DNA from: Anthostomella pinea
Taxonomy: Eukaryota > Ascomycota > Sordariomycetes > Xylariales > Xylariaceae
Reading direction: 5' to 3'
DNA: 64,000 bases
NCBI GenBank assembly: GCA_963556695.1
Contig: CAUWAG010000007.1
Location: 4,402,001-4,466,000 of the forward strand
Made by a program: the position numbers and the translations under genes
Shown here: positions 45,125 to 55,695 of the stretch, piece by piece
Layout of the letters: every line of letters begins with the position of its first letter
Numbering within the stretch: position 1 is the stretch's first letter
The notes under the pieces: model-generated
What the model saw: only the letters and a program-made list of their open reading frames with translations
What the model was told of the DNA's origin: nothing
The model's database searches: none

Positions 45125-46222
45125 ATGGCGCGAATAATCCATCTCGCGAGACTGCGTATAGCAACTCAATACCGTCGCCCGCACCGTTACAGAAACAAGA
45201 ACAAGAAGCGAGCTGCGCGTCGAAACCTTCAGATCGCAAGAGAGCTCACGAGAAACACACGATCAAGCAGCCTACGCGTTCAGGTCAAGCCCGTGTACTC
45301 CCGTCCGCCTCGAATGACGACATCGAAGAGCGACGACTTCCCAAGTACCCAAGAACGCGAAGAGTTCGACTGGGCGAGTGTCACTCCTCCGCCTTCGGCA
45401 CAATATGCATTCGCAGATGCCGTTACATCTGCTTTGCTCAAGGCCATGCCGTTGATTGCGAGCAACGCAGTCCTTGACTCCTTTGGCGCAACGTCTCTGT
45501 GGGCAGACCAAGAAACCGTTGGCCCCGTCATTGAGGGAACACTTCGCTACGACATCTTGCACAGTTTGAGCGACATCGTGGCCTCAGCTCTTCTAGAAGC
45601 CGCTCCGGCCTTTCGACGCGCACGCACACCATGTCAGCCGTTGCACCAGACCGCTACCGCCGCATCCTCTGCTATGCTATCTCCGGTAGAACTACCAGAG
45701 AGAAGACTCCCGGAAGACCAGGCCGGTCTACTGCCACGTCCTGCGACCGCGCCATCGACTGAACGTGCCCCCCAAGAATCAACCACCAGCAAGGACCATA
45801 GAGACAAACGAGACCGCTGCTGCCCGGAATGCCCACAGCTGATGACTCGAGGGGTATGGTACGATCATATCCGAACAAAACACATCGGCAACACATGCAT
45901 TTGGCCCGGTTGCCATGGGGTGACGATGGCCAACGAGGGTGACCTCCGTCTTCACGTCCGCGGGCATCATAAGGACGCTCTGACTGCAGCCGCTGCTGCA
46001 CCTGACGACGGCGGCGACGGCGGCGACGGTCTGTACCTCTGCACGTGGCCGGGATGTGCGAAATTCATTGCCAGCAATGGGCGAGTCCAGAAGCATTTGT
46101 ACGAGCACCAAGTACGAGCTCGCCGCGCAAAAGATCGGGTTTTGGACGACATGTATGTTGCGAACTGGGAGGCACGAGGGCTGGGAGAGGCAGACCAGGA
46201 TAATGCCGAGGGCGTGAATTAA
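45125..46222 (+). CDS. C2H2 zinc-finger protein
   Basis: One 365-residue frame from ATG 45125. The first 50 residues are very Arg/Lys-rich (RNKNKKRAARR), a likely nuclear-localisation or nucleic-acid-binding region. A middle part (about 90-160) is helical and Ala/Ser-rich. Three zinc fingers lie near the C-terminus: C233-x2-C236-x11-H248-x4-H253, C258-x4-C263-x13-H277-x3-H281, and a classic CTWPGC-x12-H-x3-H finger after an Asp/Gly linker (DDGGDGGDG). The CxWPGC form in fingers 2 and 3 is typical of fungal C2H2 proteins. DNA binding is inferred; targets are unknown. The basic N-terminus might instead be a 5' extension if a downstream ATG (45315, MTTSKS) is used. Confidence 0.75.
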   Translation: MARIIHLARLRIATQYRRPHRYRNKNKKRAARRNLQIARELTRNTRSSSLRVQVKPVYSRPPRMTTSKSDDFPSTQEREEFDWASVTPPPSAQYAFADAVTSALLKAMPLIASNAVLDSFGATSLWADQETVGPVIEGTLRYDILHSLSDIVASALLEAAPAFRRARTPCQPLHQTATAASSAMLSPVELPERRLPEDQAGLLPRPATAPSTERAPQESTTSKDHRDKRDRCCPECPQLMTRGVWYDHIRTKHIGNTCIWPGCHGVTMANEGDLRLHVRGHHKDALTAAAAAPDDGGDGGDGLYLCTWPGCAKFIASNGRVQKHLYEHQVRARRAKDRVLDDMYVANWEARGLGEADQDNAEGVN

Positions 46223-46759
46223 ACTGGCGCTGGATGCTCTGCGGTCTCTTCTGGTTTCCTCGTATCTTGTCGATGGTTGAGGGGGGGAAATGGTCCCTCT
46301 GTTAGGTGTGAGGGGAGTTGGTGTAATCAAGCTGCCAGCCAGACCACAAATCGCCGGGGATTCTTAGGATCAGTCGTGGATATGTTAAACTGACGTTTCG
46401 TAATTTGTAATGGCAAGGGCGCGCACCGTAAGAGCAGAGTCGTGAGCATCCCGATTTGACAGGGGCATTCCTAATCGACATGCTGCCAGCGGCTCCTGAA
46501 TAAGGCCGGCTAAGCTTACAGGCCCGACGCAGGAAGATTGAGCGCCGAAGATCCAGTCAGGATTATTACAATGCCTCACATCCGTCTTCAAACCCATCGG
46601 TAAGCATCCGTATCAGTCATGCCGTCTGTCATTGCTACCTGCCTGCTATCAGCGGCGACCATCCATCCCCCAACGGAAGAAAGTTGCGGCCAACACCATG
46701 AGCCCATCCCTCTCCATGGGTGGTAGACTCATGGCGCCTGCGGACTGAACCATTACGTA
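46223..46759. other. Intergenic region
   Basis: No gene recognised; 3' flank of the zinc-finger gene. Confidence 0.45.
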
Positions 46760-47603
46760 CTAGGCAATGTGCATGTTTTCGTGAGGCTCACTCATGTAGT
46801 AGGGATGGGGCGACCCCTTAATCAAGGGGTCGACCCACCCCCTGAGCCGTGTAAATTTCCCGAGAGCATGCCGATGCAGAGACAGAATGTCTACATCCAC
46901 GGCGGCTCTTTCGTGCTCGAGTTGTTGGCTTACAGCTTCCAAAGTTTCCGGTGTGAACGGGGCGGGAAAGCCTTGCGACCCGCTGAACACCGACTCCCAA
47001 GCATCGGAGGCCGAAGCCAGCTTTTCTGCTTTCTTCATTGTATCTGCTCCCCTAGACGTTGCTATCGGTGGATTGGCCCGTCGGCCTCTGGCCCAGAGCA
47101 ATGGCGATGCACCTGTGGCGATGCAAAAGTGGCGCAAACGCCGTTGCTCTGGGGCTTCTCTTGGACCAGTTGGTGCGCCCGAGGCATGCGGTTCTGCATA
47201 CCCAGCCACCGTGTCGCACGCTGTTTAGCAGCATTGCAACTGTACAGTACAGCGGTAGCCCAGTGAGGAACACTGAGGTGTTCAAGTCGCCGGAAACATT
47301 AGCAGAGTGATTTGCTGCCAATCTAAGGTTCCCACGATAGTTGTTCCCCGGTTGCTTCAATGTGATGGACATTGGAGCAGGTGCCGATGCGGGTGTTGAT
47401 ACCGGGGTTGGGGCCGGTTCTGGCGCCGGTTCTGGCGCCGATGCAAGCTGTGCGAGGTCGCTTCGCATGAACGAGCGTTTCGCGACGTTCTTCAAGGCCC
47501 GGGTTCTTCGTGCCCACCACCGAAGAGCGCCGTCGCTGGCTGGACAGCCAGCAGTTGTTCCATCTCCGGCCAAAAGCACTGGAGAATGAACGTTTCTTTG
47601 CAT
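46760..47603 (-). pseudogene. Probable degraded gene on the minus strand
   Basis: Two overlapping frames in different phases (47603-47052 and 47209-46760) each look protein-like over part of their length. The first contains an Ala/Pro/Glu linker (EPAPEPAPTPVSTPA) and then NNYRGNLRLAANHSANVSGD with LNTSVFLTGLPLYCTVAMLL, which resembles the start of an RNA-recognition-motif-like domain in some fungal hypothetical proteins. The second continues with a helical Glu/Ala/His-rich stretch. A frameshift near 47200 would join them. The region directly borders the Fot1-like insertion. Assignment is weak. Confidence 0.35.
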
Positions 47604-47736
47604 ACACGATACACTTGTGCAGCTCGTAGAACAATGCCCCAGGAGTTGGCGTACTTGATGGAGGTGTCATGGCATGATGGTAGTGGCTTTCTGCGGAGAA
47701 CAGAAGAAGTCCGCAGAGAAAAGGTTGGGACTGATA

Positions 47737-49672
47737 ACATCTCACCCCCCCCTGCGGACCACCCCCCCACGGACCACTCCACACCACACCACTCTCATTC
47801 AGATGAAGCCATCTACAACCACCACAGTTGCTAAATACACTAAGGTCGTGGTGTTCTAACCATAATACAGCTCCCAGAATCCGATTCCGACCCTAAATCT
47901 TCACCAGGGACCTCTTATGGGACCTCTTCGCCTGCAGCGGAGTCCCTATAGACCCTCCTGTTCCTCAGCTCCATTTTGGCCTCCCTTATGTTAGCCATTG
48001 TGATGAATCGTTCCCCTGGTGTTGGTTTGACTGCTTTTCGAGTGGTATTAGCCTTTTTAGCCACTTGAGCCTCAAGCAGCTCATATTTGGCCCGTAGATT
48101 TGTAATGGTAGCAGCCTGAACATCCATAGCCTTGCTAGCCTTCCGCACCAACAAGCGCTCAAAGGGCCCCCCAAAGGAAGGGTCCTTTCTTTCGAGCTTT
48201 TGAGCACTCTCCCGCAAAGCCCGGCTTCCAGAGGGTGTTGTGACAATGGTTTTAGCTACCATCTCGAGAAAATCTGGTGTTGTGGCTCGCTCGGAAGCCT
48301 TAGGGTCCCTCTGGCGTGCCCTGGCCACCCCTTTGTCCTCCAGAATCACATATTTCGACTTCAATGCCTCCGCTCTGTTGCGAGGAATAATCCCAGTCTT
48401 TTTCCAGGCAATTCTGATGTTGAGGAGCGTCATTGTGTCCTTCCGGGCCTGCTCGTAGCACTCCAAAACCTCCTCCTTAGATGGCCTGAGTCCCAGACGG
48501 CCGCTGGGCGTCTCCTAGAGTAAGGTCTTCAACCTCTTCTTCACCAAATTGAAGACTCCCACATCTAACACCTGGACTACATGGGAGCAGTGAGGTTCAT
48601 AAAAGATCAACCATACTTTGTTTCTCAAGCAGGTGGCTAGGAACTCGTCATTCGTGTAGAAGTCGTGGCCATCACACACCAAAACCACCCATGTGTTGCC
48701 GTGGACCTCCCGAATGTGAGGAATAAAGATACATTGAAGCCATTCTAACGCAATGGGATTCGAGGTCCATCCATTGGGCGACGTAATAAACCTCCAGTCG
48801 GTGAATTTGCCCTCGTTTTGGTTGCTAAACTACTGGACTTGTACGTTAACCCCCTTGAGAATCACCAGCGGCGGCAAGGTCTCACCAGATCCGCTCACAC
48901 ACTCTAGGGCAGTTATCCATTCACCCTTCTCGACCCCTTTCTTCATAGCCACGTTGCCGGAGGCCTCGGAGACCACCTAATGGGAGTCCCCAACCCCCTG
49001 GGCGATTCCCATTTCGTCGACATTGTACCAGCGTGCTGGCATGAGGTTAACCACGTCAGGGGCGTCACACCGATCGAAAAAAATGTTGATATTTGCCGCT
49101 GTAGCACCATTCACTCGGCTGTAGTCGATAACACGAGACTTCATTATCTTGACTTCCGGGTTTCGAGACAGGAACTTGGATGCCCAATTTTTCCCTAATT
49201 CTCGAGCATCCCCGGTGGCATGGAGCATCCGCTAGGCCATGAGACAGAACTTAGAGACCGCCAGAGAATACCCTAGCCGTGCTTGCCCCAGGGCCCAGCT
49301 TGCCAGCTTATGTTCGAGATACGGTGAGAGAGCCTGTTGGAGAGCGCTGGTCTCATTCCGCATTGGGGTGCCAGAGATTCGTCGGTTGACGTACGAGTAA
49401 CTGATTTGCCATTCGAGGGCTGACGAGCGGACTGGAGCTCCGCGTTGGATGGCCAAAATGGCGGCTTCAGCTTTTATTTGACGGTCGTAAAATGACATCA
49501 TGAGATTCAGCAGTAGATAAGGATTCAAATAGTGTGCTTTGTGAAAAAAAAGATGCAAAAGTGATGGTGTAGATGGTGGATCACCATAATCCTGGTGGTT
49601 GGTGAATTACGCGTTTGTGGGTCAGAACGCGCTGGTCTGCGGGGGGGTGGTCCGCAGGGGGGTGGGAGATGT
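47737..49672 (-). mobile_element. Fot1/pogo-family DNA transposon, complete ends, inactive
   Basis: The 1936-bp element starts ACATCTC and ends GAGATGT, with terminal inverted repeats of roughly 40 bases made of C/G runs (ACCCCCC, TGCGGACC, ACCCCCC). It is flanked by the dinucleotide TA on both sides (47735-47736 and 49673-49674), the target duplication of Tc1/mariner/pogo elements. It carries one transposase frame on the minus strand. Size and structure are those of Fot1 (about 1.93 kb). Confidence 0.92.
47915..49558 (-). pseudogene. Fot1-like transposase broken by four TAG codons
   Basis: The minus-strand frame runs 548 codons from 49558 to 47915 without a frameshift, but has TAG at 49234-49232, 48979-48977, 48832-48830 and 48517-48515. 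The N-terminus has a psq-type helix-turn-helix (EAAILAIQRGAPVRSSALEW), then a CENP-B-type domain (ELGKNWASKFLSRNPEVK), then the DDE domain with YNVDEMG (first Asp), VVLVCDGHDFY (second Asp) and HCSHVVQVLDVGVFN (third Asp). The C-terminal part is basic and helical. All four stops can arise by one transition from CAG or TGG, fitting RIP-type C-to-T change. Confidence 0.9.
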
Positions 49673-49922
49673 TAACGAGTGAACTCTGGTAGCTTCCAGC
49701 GATGCTTTTGCACAGTCGGAAGACTAGGTCTCGTAATACTGTCTCGTTTATTTGTTGAGCCAGGGCGGTGAAGGCCTCATCAGCACTGTCAGGCCTGAAC
49801 TCACAATATTGCCACAGCCGGATTGTGTTCTTGTCCTCCGGTATGTTCTCGCTCTGGTATTGAGGGTTCTCTGGGTTTCTCGAATAGTTGGTGCAGGATT
49901 CCTCAGGCTGGGGCGTGTGAAC

Positions 49923-50140
49923 TGTCAAACAGCGTGTATTCTGGTGATTCTGATTTTAGTGTTGTGTCTCTGTGAAAATCCTTCTGTGGGCTAGGTGGCC
50001 TAAGTATGCCCTATTGGCCTTGTTGGTGCACTTCCACCTCCCTGAACGCCCCAGTAGCTTGTGCGCCATCCAACATAAACACCAACAGCTCCGGTACTGC
50101 GAGGCTCGTTTCATGTGAGACTCGACAGGGTCAAAGCGCA
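49923..50140 (+). repeat. Dispersed repeat, copy B
   Basis: Matches copy A at 7383-7600: shared TGTCAAACAG start, then CTGTGAAAATCC, GTGGGCTA, CCCTATTGGCCTTGTTGGTG and CAGCTCC in the same order. Homology fades after about 50100. It lies 250 bases outside the Fot1-like element, so it is not part of it. Confidence 0.7.
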
Positions 50141-51376
50141 TCTTCGCCGTTGGATTGAGTTCGAGGGAAGGACGTATAACAACGGGTACGGCCAAGTTGA
50201 TATATAATAGTACAAGGACTTCGAAAAAGTTGAGTTACTATAAGTCGATAAGATGTGTATTGAGTAGTATGAAACGGCATTGAGTTACCTAGAGTGATTC
50301 AAAGTTATAAAAAGTTATATTATATCGACCAAGTCACTCAACAAATCAAAAGTGGCAACTTTGGACGTTGGTCGCTGGTATTTCGGTGGTACCAAGGCCA
50401 ACGTTGATCCATCAACTAGCTTTATGCCACCTTTAAAGGCGAAGTACTTACATGTTATACAGCACGGAAGAATGCTTGCTTCCACTGACTGAGCCAGTTG
50501 GGAACCCACTCAGCCATGCTTCATGACAAACAATTCTAGTGCTGCATTAGAATGAGTCTTGATGTACACTACCCTTTCGTCAATAGGCCTCCAAAAATGT
50601 GATCAAACGATGTGACAGTAAAATTCGGAGCGGCAGACAAAAGTAGGGGCAACCTCCCACGTTACGACCAAATATGGTATGCGAATCTAAGAGTCGCTTC
50701 ATTGAAAGGTAGGCGTTATCCCCCTTTGCCGATTTTCTACGTAGTGGTGAAGACGCGTGTTGCCCCTTTAACGTTACCCCTATTTTGCCTCTCCTTCCTG
50801 CCAACTACGGCCGGCCTTCCTTCCCTACCCAGCCACGGCTAGAGTCCTTGTTTTCTTAAAAGAAACACACCCATATGCAAATTCACGGACATATTACAGA
50901 TGTGCGTGGTTGAGTTCGAATCGAAGCGGGGGGTTTTTTTTTCTCCATATTCAATTTAGGAAGTGGTTCGCGGCGGGCAGTTGAGTACCTAGGAGACGGG
51001 TAGCGGGCCGTCGCCCAGTTAGCGGACCGATGGCACCTGGTCAATGCACGAGCAAAGTGACCCCACTGAAAGATCTCAATTGATTCAGGGATGGAATGCC
51101 GCCACCTCAACACTCACTCATTATTCGACATTTGCATACCAGTTCTCACATCGCTCCTCTGCCCAATTAGTGCATCTTACGGAGCATAAGTAGGTTGCCT
51201 GAGAGGTAGGCAACGACTCTGTTCAATGCCCATCAAACCGTCCCCGGCAGTCTGTACTTTATCGGCGCAACAGTTCGACGTTGCTTCTGCGATGGCGTTT
51301 GATCCCATCGTCACAGGATCCCCTGCTTGCCACGCAACCTCATCGCTAGAGTCAGCCCTATCTTCACCTGCGCAAG
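50141..51376. other. Intergenic region upstream of the SNM1/Artemis-like gene
   Basis: AT-biased at first (50200-50330, with repeated GAGTTACTA/GAGTTACCT motifs), then normal. No coding region recognised. Probably contains the promoter of the downstream gene and old repeat debris. Confidence 0.45.
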
Positions 51377-53624
51377 ATGTCGACCTTCAATGGCTACGTT
51401 CATGAATTCCCAGACATCAGAGGTTATTCTTCTCTTGCTACGATATGTAGCCAGACATCTGCTGACTCATTTCATCAGTCGATTACTTCCGTGATATAGA
51501 CAGGCCGCCCCCACTCGCCTATTTCTTGAGCCATGTACACAGCGATCACCTTGCTGGACTCGAGACTTTCAAGAGTCCCTTGTAGGTTTCCCATGTGCTG
51601 CCGAGACAGCAATTACTGAAACGTCACAGCATATACTGCTCACCGGCGACCAGAGCCATCTTGCTCCGCCTGAAGAAGACCGCCTGCCGGCTCAATTATG
51701 CCAAGGGCATTCTAGAGAATCCTCGGATGCAGACCTACCGACACCTTGACAAGGTGCTCAAGGCGATTCCTCTGGATACCCCGACAACACTCGAACTTGG
51801 GCCTGGGAGTACAGTTCAAGTCACGCTGTTGGATGCGAATCACTGCACAGGAGCTGTGATGTTCTGTATGTCACCAAGTCAGCGCTGTTCATGTTGACCG
51901 CTGACTCCCGAGGCTAGTATTCGAGGGCGACGGTAAAGCTGCGCTATATACCGGGGATATCAGGAGCGAGCCCCGAATGGTCACTGCAACCGCCCAGAAT
52001 CCGACCATGATCGAGTACTCATCAGGTTGGAAGACCCTCGACCGCATATACCTGGACACGTCAATTCTCGATGACTACCCCCTCCCAACCAAGGCAGAAG
52101 GGCTCCGCGAGCTCATCGAGAAAGTGTCAAAATACCCTAAAGAAACCATCTTCCATTTCCAGGCGTGGACATACGGGCAAGTCGGCGAGATCTATCTACT
52201 AACTCTATCTAACCTGCTTGCAGGTACGAAGAAGTTTGGATCGCCTTGTCCAAGTCACTGGGCTCCAAGGTATTCCAGTCTCGCCAATATGGACTTCAAA
52301 GACTGACAGATATAGATCCACGTTGATGAATACAAGATGAACGTATATCGATCGCTCGTCACTAGATCCAATGACAATCGTTGGGCTACCCAAACCCACC
52401 TATCCAAGGAAGCTCCATTCCTGGTCGGGTTCACTTGCGGTAACCATCAACATGACGGCTGCCTCACGCTCGATGAGAATGCCCGGCTTCATAGCTGCGA
52501 AAAAGGCATGGGTTGTTCGGTAATGGAGAATAAGCCAGTGGTCTGGATTCAACCGATCGTAGCACACCTTAAGAATGGGCAAGACATCGTTGAAGTCGGC
52601 ATTGGTGGGGGTGGTGACGACCTAAACCGCACGACCACATTCACACCAGAGGACCTAGTAGCCCTACTTCAGATGTAAGCCTTGACGTCAGGGGTTTCCA
52701 GTAGTGACTGACATCTATAGGGCGACGACCAACAGAACCCTACCCCAGGAAGTGCAGAATGATCTCGAAGTCGTGAAGAGAGCGTTGGTCGGTGGTAGAG
52801 ATGTTGTGGCAGACATCGACGAGTCAGACTCCACGGATGATCAAACCATCACAGCCATCATCAAGTCGATCGCTCAAAAGATCAAAGTGATGTGGAACCC
52901 GGTTAAAAAGGTCGAGGAGAGTGACGATCCCGAGTCTTTGCCGAAGGTTATCCGATTTCCATATGCAAGACATTCCTCGCTGCCGGAGCTGCGACACCTG
53001 GTGCGGACCTTCAAGCCAAGGGACATCTGGCCCTGTACCGTGGACGAGTCTTGGATCTCACGAGGCATCACCATGCGTGATAGCTTTGCCGATTGCTGCT
53101 CTGGCGACGTATTCGAGCATGACAAGCTGATGGAGCCCACGTTCGAGCAAAGGATTGTCACGCAACCACAGGTCGAGGAGGACCAGGACAGCCAAGAGAC
53201 TGCGCATTCTCCTCACGTTCCTTCGAGCGTCATCATCCCGTCCACTGAGGATATTGGGATAGTTGACCGTACAAGCGTTGCAACCATTTCCTCGCCAAAG
53301 GCAGTTGGACAGCAGTCTGTCCAGACATCACAATCCATTAACTTTTCCCAGGGACATGAAAGGTTGGAGACCGCTTCACGGCAACACAAACGTGACTTTG
53401 AGTCATTCAATGACAACGGAAGCATATCTGGCGGCTCGGACGACGAGCCGAGCCTCCAGGGCGACTCGCAGGCATCAGCCATTTCCGACCGGGCGTACGC
53501 AATACGATGGGAAGCATTCCAGGCCATGCGGTCTAACATCGGTGGCGATGACTGGGAAACATTTGGCCTGATCTCCACGACGGATCATCATACTTCAGTA
53601 GACCATGACTTGGGTGGACTATGA
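51377..53624 (+). CDS. SNM1/Artemis-type DNA repair nuclease (metallo-beta-lactamase/beta-CASP)
   Basis: Seven exons: 51377-51422, 51479-51581, 51630-51865, 51918-52176, 52224-52269, 52316-52674, 52721-53624; 650 residues with phases in agreement. The intron at 52177-52223 begins GC (GCAAGT) and ends CAG; the others are GT-AG. Metallo-beta-lactamase motif 2 is SHVHSDH (H34, H36, D38, H39), motif 3 H121 (LDANHCTGAVMF) and motif 4 D142 (LYTGDIR). The beta-CASP part follows with YLDTS, then IFHFQAWTYGYEEVW and IHVDEYK. The C-terminal 300 residues (from about 350) are acidic and disordered. The family processes interstrand crosslinks, hairpins and double-strand-break ends in the nucleus. The sequence looks nearer to Artemis/SNM1B-like forms than to Pso2 because no N-terminal zinc finger is present. 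Confidence 0.9.
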
Positions 53625-53708
53625 GTTAAATTAGTGGTGTTATGGCCGCTTGCTGAATATCATATGGGTGGGATCACCCTGAGATATACCATATGCGACA
53701 ATTTCTAC

Positions 53709-54032
53709 GGCGCCAGCGGTGTCCAAGGTGCCTTGGAGGCTCCTGCTGCTACTGGTGGTTTGGAGGTTGTCATTGAGTTGGATGTCGGTGGTGCTTCTTC
53801 TTCCGACTACGTCACCGTCACCAACGCCTGTCTGGCCGTCTCCAGCTGTGTTGGTGTTGCCGTCTGGGGTGTCGGCGATGCTGCAAGTACTCACCCAACC
53901 CACAGTACTCCCTCCATCGATTATTGGACTTGCTGACGTGCGTGATTGTAGGACTCATGGCGTGCGGGGGAGGCCCCTCTGCTCTTCGCTAAGTACGCCT
54001 ACATGGCATTCACTGGTAATTGGGTGACATAA
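53709..54032 (+). pseudogene. Remnant of a GH10 endo-xylanase C-terminal region
   Basis: From 53709 the frame reads [20 protein letters not shown], then [15 protein letters not shown] and [18 protein letters not shown]. After a GC-AG type gap (53883-53951) it continues DSWRAGEAPLLF and ends at TAA 54032. These are the last beta-strands of family 10 xylanases, including the strand with the catalytic nucleophile Glu. Compared with the usual ITELDV the Thr is missing. No N-terminal two thirds of the enzyme exists upstream, where the SNM1-like gene ends at 53624. It is a truncated relic, not a working enzyme. Confidence 0.78.
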
Positions 54033-54174
54033 TGATTTCCAGTACGACAAGCGGCGAGTAGGTGGGTTTTCCAGCCCTTTCCCCATGAAACAACCGACTA
54101 TGGCCGGTGATTATACAACTTCTTGATGCAACTGCCTGACCGGGCAGGCGGGTAGCTAAATGATGTGTCCCTTT

Positions 54175-55695
54175 CTATGGGTACCAGCGCGACTCCCGGC
54201 CCAGTTGCCGCCAGGAAATATTGTCGATTATGGTGCTTTGCAGATCGAGAAGGTGAATAATCTGACCGTGGGACGTATAACGATGGTCCAACAGAACTTC
54301 CTTGGTTCGCGACTCGTTCCACCCGCGGTCCTGTGCCACATGTTGCCATGCGACGGCTGTAGCCTTTTGTAAGGAGCAGCCCCAGGTGCTTGACAAACGC
54401 AGGTCTGGGCGGTCGTCTTTCTGGAAGGAGTAGCGAAAGATACAAGCGTAGCCTGGCCCGCAGGTCCAGATTTCCATGACGGACAGCTTGGGCATCCTCC
54501 TTGCTGCTTTTGCGGCGGCCACGGCCAGGTTGTCGATCTCGAGAGGGTTCAGCGCATGAGACGTGAGTGCCAGGTATTCGAGGTTCGTCCACTCGGGTTG
54601 GTTTGCCTCCTGCAGGTCTTCGTTCCCGGGCCAGGAGTCTCGGAAGAAGTCCTTGGCGTCGACGAGAAATGACAGGCACATCCGCTGAAGGCCGTAGCTT
54701 GCCCTCAAAGCAAGCTGTGCGAGGACTGGATGCCCGAATCGCATGCCACCAGAGTGCATGTGACTCGTAAAATCTTCGAAGATGCTCAACGCGGCCAAGG
54801 AAGACGAGTGCTTCGCCGCTCGAGAAAGCAGCATACCGTGATCTCTGTCGCGCATCTGCTGGTGCTCCCCATCATCCAGACCGCGCCAGGGCTCATACTG
54901 GAAGAGCTCGAGTCGAGGCAGATGGTCGGCAATGACCAACAGCGCCTTCGCCGAGAATGCCCGATGGAATTGCCTACGGATGATCAGATGGCTCACGAAC
55001 GGGACCTTGGCAAGGTCTGTGCCCTTTTTCACGCACGCTGCCCGCATGTCAAACCGCAATCCCAGCTTTGACCCAAACACTCTGTGCCTGGCGGCCATCT
55101 CGGGCTGGCGGTTCCACCGGTGTCGCCTCCAATGGTGTCTTCGGTCGTTCGGATGCTTTACTCGGCCTCTCATATTCAAGTGGGCAGCGTCGTCGGCTCG
55201 GTCGCTCAGCTCCTTGAAGTAGTGCGCCCCATCACCGGGTGAGTGAGCACTCAGCTCCAATATGAACATGTTCTTGGGTGCCGTTGCATCCTGTTTCCAG
55301 GAGCGCAGTATTCTGAATAGCGCCCAGATGGCCCTGGTGAATTCGAGGTCATGATTCCTATCTTGAGTTTGCGTTTCACGCTTGCGGCAATCCACGCAGC
55401 TGTAAGGGGGGATCTGGAACCTCAACCACACCCACCGCACGTGCTGCTGGCGGTGCCCTTGGACACTTCGTTCGAGCTCGGGGAGATCGGACTGGTGCAG
55501 CGTCAAGCGTCGGAAGTTCGGCTTTTCGAAGAATGCCTGCCATTCTCTGCAGACCGCTGCGTAGGTTGATAGGTGCTGGCGGGGGGGCTGGTCGCTGGGG
55601 GATTTTCTAAAAACAAGCCACCGCTCAGCCACTAACAGATCCAGGATGATGAGCTGGATATCTCGTGGGAGCCGGTCCCAACGAAAGCGAGGCAT
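54175..55695 (-). CDS. F-box-like protein
   Basis: A 506-residue frame on the minus strand with its first ATG at 55695-55693 (MPRFRWDRLP); the open frame extends 15 codons upstream without ATG. Residues about 5-22 (RWDRLPRDIQLIILDLLVAE) match the F-box core LPxxIxxxIxxxL. The remainder is of the fungal type with scattered leucines, many Trp and Arg, and a CVDCRKRE motif near residue 103. Recruitment of an unknown protein to an SCF ubiquitin ligase is inferred. It is not closely similar by eye to the F-box protein at 29.9-31.9 kb. No introns needed. Confidence 0.72.
   Translation of the reverse strand: MPRFRWDRLPRDIQLIILDLLVAERWLVFRKSPSDQPPRQHLSTYAAVCREWQAFFEKPNFRRLTLHQSDLPELERSVQGHRQQHVRWVWLRFQIPPYSCVDCRKRETQTQDRNHDLEFTRAIWALFRILRSWKQDATAPKNMFILELSAHSPGDGAHYFKELSDRADDAAHLNMRGRVKHPNDRRHHWRRHRWNRQPEMAARHRVFGSKLGLRFDMRAACVKKGTDLAKVPFVSHLIIRRQFHRAFSAKALLVIADHLPRLELFQYEPWRGLDDGEHQQMRDRDHGMLLSRAAKHSSSLAALSIFEDFTSHMHSGGMRFGHPVLAQLALRASYGLQRMCLSFLVDAKDFFRDSWPGNEDLQEANQPEWTNLEYLALTSHALNPLEIDNLAVAAAKAARRMPKLSVMEIWTCGPGYACIFRYSFQKDDRPDLRLSSTWGCSLQKATAVAWQHVAQDRGWNESRTKEVLLDHRYTSHGQIIHLLDLQSTIIDNISWRQLGRESRWYP

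Noticed and set aside
45125..46222. Zinc-finger gene as part of a transposon
   Set aside because: No terminal repeats or transposase motifs surround it, and the finger spacing is that of ordinary fungal C2H2 proteins.
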